Source of the DNA: Natrialbaceae archaeon Tc-Br11_E2g14
Lineage (GTDB): Archaea; Halobacteriota; Halobacteria; Halobacteriales; Natrialbaceae
Assembly: GCA_001564275.1 (NCBI GenBank)
Contig: LKND01000019.1
Location: forward strand, 1-38,350
Length of the DNA: 38,350 nt
Direction of reading: 5' to 3'
In this document: positions 22,985 to 32,314 of the stretch, piece after piece
Layout: each line of letters begins with the position of its first letter
Position numbering within the stretch: position 1 is the stretch's first letter
Position numbers and translations under genes: made by a program
The notes under the pieces: generated by a model
Seen by the model: only the letters and a program-made list of their open reading frames with translations
Told to the model about the DNA's origin: nothing
Database searches by the model: none

Positions 22985-23986
22985 ATGAGGCAGTGGCTCC
23001 GACGACGTATCGACTGGGGATACGAGCAATTACTCTCCCGGGAGGTCTCCGGAGCCCCGACCCACGTCGCCGTCATCCAGGACGGTAACCGACGATACGC
23101 CCGAAAGCAGGGGAGTGAGGCTCCGGACGGCCACCGCGCCGGCGCGAACACGACCGAGCGCGTTCTCGAGTGGTGCCAGGAGATCGGCATCGAGGAGCTC
23201 ACCCTGTATGCCTTCTCCACCGAAAACTTCAGTCGCCCCGAACACGAACGCGAGGCCCTGTTCGAGCTCCTCTGTGAGAAACTCCGGGAGTTCGCGGACG
23301 CCGATCGCGTCCACGACAACGGCGTCTGCATCCGGGCGATCGGCGACCTCGAGCGTCTCCCACCGCGCGTTCGCGAGGCCATCGACTACGCCGAGGGACG
23401 AACGGCCGGCTACGACTCGTTCGTTCTCAACGTCGCGCTGGCCTACGGCGGCCGGGCCCAGTTGCTCGAGGCCGCCAGGGACGTCGCTCGAGCCGTCGAG
23501 GTCGGCGACCTCAGCGCCCGAGAGATCGACGACTCGACGATTCACGAGCGTCTCTACGCCCAGCCCGTCCGTGACGTCGACCTGATCATCCGGACGGGTG
23601 GGGACGAACGTACCTCGAACTTTCTGCCGTGGCACGCCAACGGCAACGAGGCCGCGGTGTTCTTCTGTGCGCCCTACTGGCCGGAGTTCTCGAAGACTGA
23701 CTTCCTGCGGGGTATTCGGACGTACGAATCCCGCAAGGAGTCCTGGCGACGGACCCGTGCCCGTCGAGCACTCGCGCTGTGTCGGGCGATCGGGGACGCC
23801 GAACTGGGCGAGGCGACGGCGATCCTTTCGCGGTTCCGTGAGTCGCTTCCCATCGCGGAGCGTCCGGACCCTGCGGAGTTCGACGCCGACGCTGACCCCG
23901 ACCGCGCCAGGGATTTCGAGGGCGATGGCACGGATACCGTCGTCGCCGACGGCGGTCGCCCGGAGGACCCATGCGAGCGTCGATAA
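22985..23986 (+). CDS. uppS: cis-prenyltransferase, catalytic subunit (UppS-like)
   Basis: Extends allylic diphosphates with isopentenyl units in cis to make long-chain polyprenyl carriers for glycosylation. The catalytic Asp33 is in VAVIQDGNRRYA. YAFSTENFSRP, SFVLNVALAYGGRAQ and the IIRTGGDERTSNFLPWHA stretch that binds IPP are intact. The usual LLWQxxYxE is replaced by FLPWHANGNEAA, so its partner-facing part differs. About 50 acidic residues extend the C-terminus. ATG at 22985 fits the family (MRQWLRRRIDWGYEQLL); an ATG at 22967 adds six residues. A likely partner is encoded at 26584-27216. Confidence 0.9.
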   Translation: MRQWLRRRIDWGYEQLLSREVSGAPTHVAVIQDGNRRYARKQGSEAPDGHRAGANTTERVLEWCQEIGIEELTLYAFSTENFSRPEHEREALFELLCEKLREFADADRVHDNGVCIRAIGDLERLPPRVREAIDYAEGRTAGYDSFVLNVALAYGGRAQLLEAARDVARAVEVGDLSAREIDDSTIHERLYAQPVRDVDLIIRTGGDERTSNFLPWHANGNEAAVFFCAPYWPEFSKTDFLRGIRTYESRKESWRRTRARRALALCRAIGDAELGEATAILSRFRESLPIAERPDPAEFDADADPDRARDFEGDGTDTVVADGGRPEDPCERR

Positions 23987-24131
23987 CTGGGACGTGACCT
24001 GGCCCTGAACCTGGACTGCGCGTCGTCACCCCCGAGCGCACGAGGTGCTGCCCTCCACGCTCCGGCAGTGTCCCGACGCTGTCCTCACCGGCCAATCGTT
24101 ATCCCCTCCGTCCCCGTATGACAGTACGACG

Positions 24132-24494
24132 ATGGACGCACCGGGACGCACGGGCGACTGGCTCGAGTGGGGTGCACTCTCGCTGAGCGTCGCTCTCGCC
24201 GGTATCCATCTGTATCTGGGGCTGTTCGACCCTGCTGCGGTTCCCGGCCGGTCGACGCAGTTCCTGTTGATCGGCGTCGTCCTCCTCGCGGGGCCGGCGA
24301 TCTATGTCACCCCCTTCTGGCGTCCCGTCTGCTATCTCCTCGGTGCGGTTTTTGCCGTCGTGCTTGGCGTCCTCTGGGTGCTCGGGGGCATGCAACCGCT
24401 GTTTCTGGGCCTGGTGACGGGTGTGCTCGCCACCGCGTTCGTCGGCCTCACAATCTGGCTGTTCGTCCGTGAGAGTCGACCCACCCGTGAGTAG
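24132..24494 (+). CDS. Small four-helix membrane protein
   Basis: A 120-residue protein with four predicted membrane segments (about 14-31, 42-62, 65-86 and 90-112). I do not recognise a family. The ATG at 24132 is chosen because the N-terminus before the first helix is then short and charged (MDAPGRTGDWLEW). It follows uppS by 145 bases on the same strand, and could be read from the same transcript. No function is proposed. Confidence 0.6.
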   Translation: MDAPGRTGDWLEWGALSLSVALAGIHLYLGLFDPAAVPGRSTQFLLIGVVLLAGPAIYVTPFWRPVCYLLGAVFAVVLGVLWVLGGMQPLFLGLVTGVLATAFVGLTIWLFVRESRPTRE

Positions 24495-24570
24495 TGCTGA
24501 CTGCTCGAGGCTGATTCCCGCCGACTCGGCGAGACGGCTCGCCCGCTGGTGGTCACTCGCCCATCTGGAG

Positions 24571-25374
24571 TCAGCCGGTCAGGACGAGGATCGCGAGCAT
24601 GGTCCCTGCACCGACAACGACCCCGGCCACGAGGTCGGGTCGGCCACCGCTGGGGAGGGCCTCTCCAGCGGCGGTCCCTGCTGGTAGGTACTCCGCGAAC
24701 ACGAGGTACAACAGTGCGCCGGCCGCGAAGCCGAAACTCACGGGCAAGAGGGCGTCGAGGCTGACGGCCAGTTGGTAGGCGACGACCGCGCCGATGGGCT
24801 GTGGAAGCCCCGAGACGACGGCCCAGCCGACGACCTTCCACCGGGAGACGCCGTAGGCCACGAGTGGAATCGCGATGGCGAGCCCCTCCGGGATATTGAT
24901 GATCGTTATGGCGACCGTCATGGAGATGGCGAGGGTAGAAATCGCGGTGTCGCCGATCGTCACCCCCGTCTCGTGCCCGATGTCGGCGAACGCAACGCCA
25001 ATGGCGATCCCCTCGGGAATGCTGTGCAGCGTGAGCACCCCCACGGCCAGGATCGCCGTCCGAGCGTCGACGGCTGCGGATTGTGGGGTCGGGCCGCCCC
25101 AGTCAGCCAGGACGGAATCGGCGAGCAAGACGAAGCCCACCCCGGCCGCGGTGCCGGCCAGGACGTGCAGCCAGTGACCGTCAGCGACCCCTTCGGCGAG
25201 CAACCCGACGGTCGAGGCGGCGAGGAGGACGCCGGCTGCCACACCCCAGAGGCCGACCAGCCACCGCCCCTCGATCTCACGCACCAGAAAGAACGGCAGG
25301 ACGCCGAGTCCGGTGGCGAGACCCGTGAGCAACCCCGCGAGGAAGACGACCGACAGGTCGCCGCCTGGTATCAT
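24571..25374 (-). CDS. ZIP family metal transporter (copy 1)
   Basis: A 267-residue membrane protein of the ZIP family, which moves Zn(II), Fe(II) or related ions into the cytoplasm. The two diagnostic metal-binding helices are present: TLHSIPEGIAIG with His117 and Glu121, and NIPEGLAIAIPL with Asn160 and Glu163. About eight hydrophobic helices are spread through the chain. No histidine-rich loop is visible between helices 3 and 4. The next gene on the same strand is a paralogue of the same layout, 156 bases upstream. Direction and ion cannot be decided from sequence. Confidence 0.88.
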   Translation of the reverse strand: MIPGGDLSVVFLAGLLTGLATGLGVLPFFLVREIEGRWLVGLWGVAAGVLLAASTVGLLAEGVADGHWLHVLAGTAAGVGFVLLADSVLADWGGPTPQSAAVDARTAILAVGVLTLHSIPEGIAIGVAFADIGHETGVTIGDTAISTLAISMTVAITIINIPEGLAIAIPLVAYGVSRWKVVGWAVVSGLPQPIGAVVAYQLAVSLDALLPVSFGFAAGALLYLVFAEYLPAGTAAGEALPSGGRPDLVAGVVVGAGTMLAILVLTG

Positions 25375-25530
25375 CGACCGTGAGTCGCTGCCGTGTCGAC
25401 AAAAACCCCATCGTTGCTCGAGCGGGTTGGTGGTGGCGGCGCCTCGAGCGGGAACGACCGATCGGCGGAGCTCCGGCCCCGCGAGTTCACAAATGGCCCT
25501 GGGACGGGAGCATACTAACGCCGCTTTCGG

Positions 25531-26331
25531 TCACTCGGTCAGCGTCATCACCGGCAACATGATGGCGACGCCGATGGCGATCCCCACGAGGAGTTCCCGT
25601 CTGCCCTTGCCGGGCAGATCCTTGCCGTGCTCGAGCGCATCCGGGAACATGTCGTTTAAGACCAGGTAGATCATCGCTCCGGCGGCGAATCCGAACCCAT
25701 ACGGCAGCAGGTCGCGGGCGATCGAGACGAATACGAACGCGACGGCGGCACCGATGGGCTGTGGGATGCTCGAGAACACCGCCCAGCCGAAGATCTTCCA
25801 CCTCGAGATGCCGTAGGTGTGTAGCGGGATGGCGACTGCCAGCCCTTCAGGGATGTTCTGGATCGAGATGGCGGCGGTGATGAACACCGCGAGTGCCGGG
25901 ATCGCCAGCCCCGCGATCACGAGGTCGCCTTCGGCCCCGAGGTCGGCGAAGGCGACGCCGAGGGCGACCCCCTCGGGAAAGCTGTGGACCGTCAACACCC
26001 CGACGATGAGGACGAGCTTTCGGAGATCGGCCTCGGGCATGGCGCGGGGCTCGAAGTCGTAGCCGGCGATGGCTCGATCGGCCAGGACCACCAGCGCGAC
26101 GCCGATGAGCAAGCCAGTGGCGACCTCGAGGATGGTCCCCTCGCCGAGGCCCTCCACGACGAACCCGAAGAGCGAGGCAAAGAGCATGATCCCGCCGGCG
26201 AGTCCCCAAAGGACGACCGTCAGCCGGTCGGAAATCTCGTCGACGAAGAAAAACGGGAACGTCCCGAAGCCACAGACGATTGCGGTAAAGATCCCCGCCG
26301 CAATCACGAGCCAGAGTCCGTCGGCGATCAT
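25531..26331 (-). CDS. ZIP family metal transporter (copy 2)
   Basis: A 266-residue paralogue of the neighbouring ZIP gene. It has VHSFPEGVALGVAFADLG (His116, Glu120) and QNIPEGLAVAIPL (Asn159, Glu162). Similar spacing and shared stretches (GISRWKIFGWAVFSSIPQPI versus GVSRWKVVGWAVVSGLPQPI) show that the two arose by tandem duplication. A TATA-like GGCTAAAGG on the minus strand lies about 30 bases before the ATG, so it has its own promoter. The substrate ion is not known. Confidence 0.88.
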   Translation of the reverse strand: MIADGLWLVIAAGIFTAIVCGFGTFPFFFVDEISDRLTVVLWGLAGGIMLFASLFGFVVEGLGEGTILEVATGLLIGVALVVLADRAIAGYDFEPRAMPEADLRKLVLIVGVLTVHSFPEGVALGVAFADLGAEGDLVIAGLAIPALAVFITAAISIQNIPEGLAVAIPLHTYGISRWKIFGWAVFSSIPQPIGAAVAFVFVSIARDLLPYGFGFAAGAMIYLVLNDMFPDALEHGKDLPGKGRRELLVGIAIGVAIMLPVMTLTE

Positions 26332-26583
26332 GGTCGTACTGGTACACGAGAGTCCTTTAGCCGTGTCGGTCGCTCCCGACCGTAGGGAATCGCGGGCCTC
26401 AGATTGGTATTCGAAGGGCCGCAGATGCCCACGGAAGGCAATCTGATAGCTCGAGTGGGACAGTCAGGCAGTCGAGATATCGAAAGCAACGTCAGGGTGG
26501 GCGTTCTCTTTTGTCACTCTCGTACGGTCCTGGGTGGGGCTTCGCCGATCGAAGAGTGCGGTGCAATCGACCTCCAGGCCGAA

Positions 26584-27216
26584 TCAGGAGCCAAACCGTC
26601 GTGTTCGGTTGCAAAACTCCCGAACGGCCCGCAGAAAGTCCCGCTTGCGGAAGTCACGCCAGTTAACGTCCGTGAAGTAGAGTTCCGAGTAGACCGACTG
26701 CCAGATCATGAAATCCGAGAGCCGCTCGGCCCCCGTCTTGATGACCAGATCCGGTTCGTCCGGAAACACGAGGTGTGACTCGACGGTCTCGTCGTCGATC
26801 GCCTCGGCCTCGAGGTCGCCAGCCTCGACGCGCTCCGCGAGCGTCTGGACGGCACTCGTGAACTCGTGTTTCCCCCCGAGGCCGATTCCGATCCGGATCG
26901 GCTCGTCGGCACGGTGGCTGTCCTCGGGGCCACGGACGGCCGCTGGCTGTGGCGTCTCGAGCGACTCGAGTTCCCGGCGTAGCGTCGGGACAGCGGCCCG
27001 GTCCAGCACGCTGACGTAGACGGTCACCCGCGTCGCGTACTCGAGGGCCCACTCGAAGAAGTCGAGGAGGGTGTCGTAGGCGCCGCGCTCGAGGAGGTCC
27101 CGTTCGGTGATGATGAGGGCAACGTGGTCCGGCAGCTCTCCCTCGTGGCGACGAATTCGGACGGCGAGGTAGCGTTCGTACAGCCCCACGCACGCCTTTT
27201 GCTGTGGCTGGATCAT
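26584..27216 (-). CDS. Non-catalytic cis-prenyltransferase-like subunit (NgBR/Nus1-like)
   Basis: A 210-residue protein with the cis-prenyltransferase fold. Its C-terminal half keeps DLVIKTGAERLSDFMIWQS and SELYFTDVNWRDFRKRDFL, close to the canonical RTGGERR..FLLWQ..Y.ELYF. At the N-terminus, the DGNRR motif with the catalytic Asp is replaced (HVALIITERDLLERG), so it should not be active alone. Eukaryotic NgBR/Nus1 and archaeal partners in heteromeric enzymes share this pattern. The catalytic protein encoded at 22985-23986 lacks part of the LLWQ..Y.E segment kept here, so the two may form one enzyme. Confidence 0.82.
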   Translation of the reverse strand: MIQPQQKACVGLYERYLAVRIRRHEGELPDHVALIITERDLLERGAYDTLLDFFEWALEYATRVTVYVSVLDRAAVPTLRRELESLETPQPAAVRGPEDSHRADEPIRIGIGLGGKHEFTSAVQTLAERVEAGDLEAEAIDDETVESHLVFPDEPDLVIKTGAERLSDFMIWQSVYSELYFTDVNWRDFRKRDFLRAVREFCNRTRRFGS

Positions 27217-27468
27217 ACCGGTTGCGGTTAGGTTACATCGCTTCTGGCGGGTGGTGGTGGCTCTCGAAGTGGTGTAGGCCGGGCGGTATCAGGTCTCGAG
27301 GGCGTGCCGACTCAGCGGAGGCGAACGCGGTTGCAACGCTGGGCGGACACGGTCGAACGGTCACGTGAGATACCAGGGGGTGATCCGCAACCGCTCCCCG
27401 ACGCCGGGATGCCCCCGCTGCAGGCGTCAAGAACCTTCAAGTACCCCCCACAGAAAGGATCGGATAAC

Positions 27469-28782
27469 GTGACGACACCGGTCCGACGAGCAGGGGCGTT
27501 CGCGGGGGTCTGTACGCTCACGCTGGCAGTGCCGGTGCTCGGCCCGGAGCTATCGGCTCCCATTGCGCTGGCGCTGGCAGCCGTCGCCCTCGTGGTTTCG
27601 GACGGGCCCGTGTTCGATCTCTTTGCCTTTCCCGACGACTACGCCGAGGGACGACTCTACGGCCTCTTCACCTTCGTCCTCGCGGTGACGACCCTTGGGG
27701 CGCTCGCGATTCTGGGCTCGTTTCCCCTGCCGGTGTTCGTCGGGACTGTCCTGCTGGTCGGATACGGGGCCTTCGCAGAGACGGTCGTCAGGACACGCAC
27801 CGAGGACGCCGTCATCCACGCCGTCGCCTTCTGCACGGTCGGGGCGATCGCCGCCGTCGCCGGCCAGTATGCCACGACCCTCGTCGTCGACGTTTCAACC
27901 GAGTCCCAACTCCCGATCATGGTCTTTCTGGCGGTGAGTGGCGCGCTGCTCGCAGCGCTGTTACGGGACGTGCTGATCGCCTACGACGACCCGATCGTCC
28001 TGCTCAGCGTCGGCCTCTCGCTGTGGTTGCTTTCGGCACTCGAGCCGACGATCGGACTGATCGGCATGAGCGCGGCCCTCGCCATCACGATCGGCATCGG
28101 CGTCGTCTCCCACGCCCTCGGAGCCGCCTCCGTCGCCGGCATGGTGACCGGTATCCTGCTCGCGCTGTTGACGATCGTTCTGGGTGGCTACGACTGGTTC
28201 GCCCTCCTGATCACCTTCTTCGCCGTGGGCAGCCTCTCGACGAAGTTCGAGTACGAGACGAAGGCCGAACGGGGTGTCGCCGAGGCGAACGACGGCGCTC
28301 GCGGGAGTTCGAACGTCATCGGCAACACCGCAGCCGCCATGGTCGCCGTCGTCGGCTACGCCGCCAGCGAAGTTGCCCTCATCACCGCCGACCCGGGACT
28401 CTTCTTGTTTGCCTTCGCCGGCGCGCTCTCGACCGCGCTCGCGGATACCCTCTCGAGTGAGATCGGGTCGGTGTACGCCGAGCCCCGACTGATCACCACC
28501 TTCGAGCGCGTCGAACCGGGCACCGACGGCGGTGTGACCTGGCAGGGCGAACTCGCAGGATTCGCGGGGGCGGGGGCGATGGCCGCCGTGGCGTTTTTGG
28601 CCATGGGGGAACTGGCTGCCGTCGGGGCGGCCATCGTCTTCGTCGCGGGTGTCGTGGGCATGACTGTCGACAGCCTCCTGGGGGCGAGTCTCGAGGGCGT
28701 TTACATCGACAACCAGGGGGTCAACTTCCTCGCGACGCTCGCGGGCGCGCTGGCTGCGGTCGGCCTTTATTTGGTCGTCTGA
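27469..28782 (+). CDS. DUF92 family membrane protein (polyprenol/phytol kinase-like)
   Basis: A membrane protein of 437 residues with about 12 hydrophobic helices. The C-terminal half is the DUF92 domain (SLSTKFEYETKAERGVAEAN; GSSNVIGNTAAA; ADTLSSEIGS), related to CTP-dependent phytol, dolichol and farnesol kinases. The N-terminal half adds six or so helices. The GTG at 27469 is chosen because a TATA-like CTTCAAGTA lies about 30 bases before it, fitting a leaderless message; the frame is open to 27304 without similarity. Divergent from a cis-prenyltransferase subunit gene, it may phosphorylate a long-chain prenol, but this is inferred. Confidence 0.82.
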   Translation: MTTPVRRAGAFAGVCTLTLAVPVLGPELSAPIALALAAVALVVSDGPVFDLFAFPDDYAEGRLYGLFTFVLAVTTLGALAILGSFPLPVFVGTVLLVGYGAFAETVVRTRTEDAVIHAVAFCTVGAIAAVAGQYATTLVVDVSTESQLPIMVFLAVSGALLAALLRDVLIAYDDPIVLLSVGLSLWLLSALEPTIGLIGMSAALAITIGIGVVSHALGAASVAGMVTGILLALLTIVLGGYDWFALLITFFAVGSLSTKFEYETKAERGVAEANDGARGSSNVIGNTAAAMVAVVGYAASEVALITADPGLFLFAFAGALSTALADTLSSEIGSVYAEPRLITTFERVEPGTDGGVTWQGELAGFAGAGAMAAVAFLAMGELAAVGAAIVFVAGVVGMTVDSLLGASLEGVYIDNQGVNFLATLAGALAAVGLYLVV

Positions 28783-28806
28783 TCGCCAGCATGCGGACGT
28801 GCCCGC

Positions 28807-29319
28807 TCACTTTTCGACCTCGAGCAACGCCACCCGCTCACAGACCAGGGCCTCGAGGTCGGCGTCGGTCGCCTCGCGTTCCGCCGACGTGATGTCGAAG
28901 TACGTGCTGATGGTCGCCGGATCGGCCGCAGTCCGGAGGTGCGCCGGGGCGACCTGTTCGAGGCCGTATCGCTCGGTCAACGCGTTCGCGGCCGCGTCCT
29001 CCCCCTGTGAGTCCGCCCCGTCGACGAGCACGACCGCTCTCTGCTCGCCCACCTCGACGCCCATCTCGAGGGCTCGATCGATCTGGCGACGACCGGCGGC
29101 GTAACAGCAGATCTCGACGGCGCGGTCGCGGGCGACGTTCTCCCCGCGGTCGAAGGCCCGGTCGGCGAGGGTGACCGCGCGCTCGAGGTGTCTCGGGCCC
29201 GCGACGTAGCGGGCGTCGAACGCCTGGACGGTGACGTCGTGTGCATCACCGACCGCCCCGATGCGCTCGAGGAAGGCCTCGAGGTCGTCGATCTCGATGG
29301 TCCCAACCAGAAACTCCAT
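28807..29319 (-). CDS. cgi121: KEOPS complex subunit Cgi121
   Basis: Part of KEOPS, which makes the t6A base in tRNAs that read ANN codons; Cgi121 binds Bud32 and the tRNA 3' end. The 170-residue protein has the diagnostic ARDRAVEICCYAAGRRQIDR, near the centre, and ends with DLEALVCERVALLEVEK. Fused or adjacent Hel308 is common in haloarchaea and occurs here: the ATG at 29319 overlaps the hel308 stop (ATGA), so the two are cotranslated. The other KEOPS genes (kae1, bud32, pcc1) are not in this window. Confidence 0.88.
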   Translation of the reverse strand: MEFLVGTIEIDDLEAFLERIGAVGDAHDVTVQAFDARYVAGPRHLERAVTLADRAFDRGENVARDRAVEICCYAAGRRQIDRALEMGVEVGEQRAVVLVDGADSQGEDAAANALTERYGLEQVAPAHLRTAADPATISTYFDITSAEREATDADLEALVCERVALLEVEK

Positions 29320-31724
29320 CAGAAATCACCCAGCGAGGCCTGTGTGTCCTCGTCGTCCTCGGGATCTGTTCGGCCCCCATCCTGGCCAGTCAAGGTGCCA
29401 GCGTGGCTGTCACCGCCGTTCTCCAGCCCTCGATCCGTCGTTCCATCCGGTACTCGAGGCTCGACACCGTCCATCGAGGGCTCCTCGCGACCGGCGTTCT
29501 CGAGGATGTTTTCGGCGGTTTTTGCTCCCCTGAGCGCGCCGAGGACGACGCCCTTGTCTGCAGACCGCAGGTCCGCAGGGGTCTCGATCCCCGCGGCGTA
29601 CAGGCTACGGGCGCGTTTCCGACCGACGCCGCGGACGCCGACCAGCTCGAGGAGGTCCTCGCGGACCCCGTGTTCGACGCGGGCGCGAGCCTCGCGAACC
29701 GCGACGGTCCATTCGCTGTCGATCTCGTTGGCCAGCGATTCGGCGGCCCCCAGCAGCCACTCGGCGGTGTCGACCTTGCCCCGCAGGTCTCCCGGTCCGA
29801 TCTGATAGCGTTCGGTCAGGCGATCCTCGTCGTCCTCCTGGGCCCAGTCCTCGAGCAGTTTTCCGGTCTTGAGGGCGGCCAGCCAGTCCTCGAACCGGTT
29901 TGTCTCGTGTTCACTGGGGGCGTCCCCCAGCAGCTCTGCTTTGCGCTCGTAGTACACCTCGCCGTACTGCTGGTCCTCGCCCGAGCGGAGGTAGAGTTCG
30001 TACATGTCCGGCGTCCGGGCGATGAGCTGGTAGCATCCAAGTGGGGTTGGGCGCTCGTCGGCGTCCTCGAGCCCGTGGACGATTGTTGCGGCACTCATCG
30101 GATCGAGGTAGAGTCTGGAGACGGTGTGGCCCAGGCTCGTCGCCCGGAGTTGCTGTTCTTCACCCCTGTCATCTGCGCTCGAGAGGTCGGCAGCAGAGAC
30201 GAATGCGTCCGTGGCGTCTGCGCCGTCGCCCTGGTCCGTGGAATCGATGGCCCCAGGACCGCCCTCGCGCTCGAGGAAGTCGTTACGCTCGAGGTACGCG
30301 AGGACGTCGTCGGTGACGGCCTCGAGTCGGCCCGCCTCGGTCGACTGGGTCGCATACAGGGTGTCGTTCATGAACTCGAGGAGCCCGTCCCGGGTCGTCG
30401 CGAACCCGGAGGCGACTGTGGCCAACACGTGGGTCCGGAGGGCGGGTTCGGCGGCGAGTTTCGAGCGCACGTCCTCGGGGTCGGCCCAGACGTAACGCTC
30501 GAAGAGGTCGTCGAGGTCGTCGTGGCTCTTCGCCAGCAAGACGGCCTCGCCGTAGGGGTCGAGGCCGGGCCGACCGGCACGCCCCATCATCTGGTGGACT
30601 TCGAGGACGTTCAGCGGGGCCATCCCGCCGGCGGTGGCGTCGAAGCGTCGCCAGTCCCGGACGATCACCCGGCGTGCGGGCGTGTTGACCCCCGCTGCCA
30701 GGGTCGGCGTTGCCGAGATGACCTTCAACAGCCGCTCGCGGAAGGCGTCCTCGACGAGGCTCCGGTGTTCACTCGCCAGTCCCGCGTGGTGAAAGGCCGA
30801 GCCCGATTCGACACAGGTCGCGAGCTCCTCGCTGGTCTCGGTGTCGCTGACGTCACGAATATCAGCCGCGAGGTCGACCAACTGCGTCGTCTCCTCGGCG
30901 GTGAGCTGGGGGCCGCTGGTCCGGGCGAGTCGCCGGGCGGCGGCCTCGGCGTTTCGTCGCGAGTTGACGAACACGAGCGAGGACCCTCCCTCCTCGAGGA
31001 TGTCCCTGACGAGGGCCTCCTCCTGTTTTTCGTTCCCGTCGACGGCAACCTCGCGGGTGTCGCCGTCGTCGAAGTGAACGGCATTGCCGTAGTGGACACC
31101 GGTCTGGAGGTCGATCGGTCGCCAGTCGCTGTCGACGAGGCCGGCGTCGAGCCAGCTGGCGATCTCGTCGGCGTTGCCCACCGTCGCGGAGAGGGCGACA
31201 ACCTGCAGCGCCGGGTTCAGCTGGCGAAGCTTGGCCAGGGTCACCTCGAGGGTGGGCCCTCGCCCGGGGTCGTGGACCAGGTGAACCTCGTCGCTGACGA
31301 CGCAGGTCAACTCCGAGAGCCAGCTCGCGCCGTTTCGCACGAGTGAGTCGACCTTCTCGCTGGTGGCGACGATCAGGTCCTTCGTGGCGAGCCAGTCGCT
31401 GGTCGACTCGTAGTTGCCGGTCGCGACGCCCGTGGTCACCCCGAAGCGTTCGTAGGCGTCGAACTCGGCCTTTTTTTCGCTGGCGAGCGCCCGAAGCGGG
31501 ACGATGTAGAGGGCCTTCCCCCCGCGTTCGATTGCCGAGAGCATCGACAGCGCGGCGATCATCGTCTTCCCGCTCGCCGTCGGGACCGCGGCCACGAGAC
31601 TCTCTCCCTCGAGGATGCCGGTCTCGACGGCCTCGGCCTGTGGTGGATACAGCGACTCGATGCCTTCCTCGCGGAAGTGCTCGAGCGCACCGGGTGGAAG
31701 TCCCGACAGGTCCTCGACGTTCAT
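29319..31724 (-). CDS. hel308: Hel308 DNA helicase with C-terminal PIP-like motif
   Basis: A 3'-5' superfamily 2 helicase acting at stalled replication forks. Walker A PTASGKT (48-54), DEVH (145-148), SAT (179-181) and [17 protein letters not shown] (motif VI) are in place. The helix-hairpin-helix region [20 protein letters not shown] is near residue 700. The protein of 801 residues is longer than the usual ~720, because of an acidic insert near 480-520 ([20 protein letters not shown]) and a low-complexity tail. The extreme C-terminus QASLGDF matches the PCNA-binding PIP consensus QxxLxxF. A TATA box TTTAAATT (31750-31757) lies 29 bases before the ATG, so the message is leaderless. Confidence 0.95.
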   Translation of the reverse strand: MNVEDLSGLPPGALEHFREEGIESLYPPQAEAVETGILEGESLVAAVPTASGKTMIAALSMLSAIERGGKALYIVPLRALASEKKAEFDAYERFGVTTGVATGNYESTSDWLATKDLIVATSEKVDSLVRNGASWLSELTCVVSDEVHLVHDPGRGPTLEVTLAKLRQLNPALQVVALSATVGNADEIASWLDAGLVDSDWRPIDLQTGVHYGNAVHFDDGDTREVAVDGNEKQEEALVRDILEEGGSSLVFVNSRRNAEAAARRLARTSGPQLTAEETTQLVDLAADIRDVSDTETSEELATCVESGSAFHHAGLASEHRSLVEDAFRERLLKVISATPTLAAGVNTPARRVIVRDWRRFDATAGGMAPLNVLEVHQMMGRAGRPGLDPYGEAVLLAKSHDDLDDLFERYVWADPEDVRSKLAAEPALRTHVLATVASGFATTRDGLLEFMNDTLYATQSTEAGRLEAVTDDVLAYLERNDFLEREGGPGAIDSTDQGDGADATDAFVSAADLSSADDRGEEQQLRATSLGHTVSRLYLDPMSAATIVHGLEDADERPTPLGCYQLIARTPDMYELYLRSGEDQQYGEVYYERKAELLGDAPSEHETNRFEDWLAALKTGKLLEDWAQEDDEDRLTERYQIGPGDLRGKVDTAEWLLGAAESLANEIDSEWTVAVREARARVEHGVREDLLELVGVRGVGRKRARSLYAAGIETPADLRSADKGVVLGALRGAKTAENILENAGREEPSMDGVEPRVPDGTTDRGLENGGDSHAGTLTGQDGGRTDPEDDEDTQASLGDF

Positions 31725-31749
31725 TGGCCGTGATTGGTGCGTGGTCGGG

Positions 31750-31757
31750 TTTAAATT
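31750..31757 (-). promoter_or_regulatory. hel308 TATA box
   Basis: TTTAAATT, read on the minus strand as AATTTAAA, is 29 bases before the hel308 ATG at 31724. That is the spacing expected for an archaeal leaderless transcript, so it supports the start chosen. Confidence 0.55.
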
Positions 31758-31885
31758 GTCGTCTTCGGCGACCGTCTCGTGGCTGACTTTTCGGTCCGCC
31801 TCAACAGATCCCCTCTATGTGGCGGTCGCTCGAGGCCCGGGACCGCGCCCGTCAGGGCTATGCCATCCCCGTTCGAAGCCTGAGT

Positions 31886-32134
31886 ATGGAGATCGAATTC
31901 GACGAGGATACGTGCATCGGGATGTACCAGTGTGTCGCCGAGTGGGGCGATGGCTTCGAGAAGGACAAGGACGCGGGGAAGGCCATCCTCGTAGACGGTG
32001 AGGAATCGGCGGACGGCGTCTTCGTTCGCGAGGTCCCCGAGGGGGCCGAACTCGACGCGAAGTTCGCCGCCCGGACCTGCCCCGTGGACGCCATCACCAT
32101 CTACGACGACGACGGCGAGCAGTTGATCCCGTAA
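31886..32134 (+). CDS. Short ferredoxin with CxxMxxC cluster motif
   Basis: An 82-residue acidic ferredoxin. Cluster ligands are Cys10, Cys16 and Cys65 (TCIGMYQC and RTCPVDAI). The second Cys of the usual CxxCxxC is Met13. Loss of that ligand is typical of proteins carrying a [3Fe-4S] rather than a [4Fe-4S] centre. A charged insert lies between the two halves (DKDAGKAILVDGEESADG). The ATG at 31886 gives the normal family start (MEIEFDEDTC); an upstream ATG at 31817 adds 23 unrelated residues. It stands alone, so its redox partner is unknown. Confidence 0.85.
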   Translation: MEIEFDEDTCIGMYQCVAEWGDGFEKDKDAGKAILVDGEESADGVFVREVPEGAELDAKFAARTCPVDAITIYDDDGEQLIP

Positions 32135-32314
32135 GCGCGATTGGTGTCACTGCACACCGGCAAGTGACCATCTCGACCCGTCGCATACGGGAACGAGATC
32201 ACAACAGCTCTGCGGAACGCCAGCAGGCTCGTCCGGTTCACCTGCGGTCACTGTGGCGGGTCGTCGGCCGAAGAAATCGTCGTGGTGTGGGCGACGGACA
32301 CTCGTCGTCGACAA

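Noticed and set aside
29241..31346. 701-residue ORF opposite hel308
   Set aside because: Antisense to a helicase with every catalytic motif; typical long shadow in G+C-rich DNA.
32190..32300. Plus-strand peptide with CGHCGGSS, suggestive of a zinc ribbon
   Set aside because: Only one CxxC pair, no start codon nearby, and the frame runs into the antisense of MC1.
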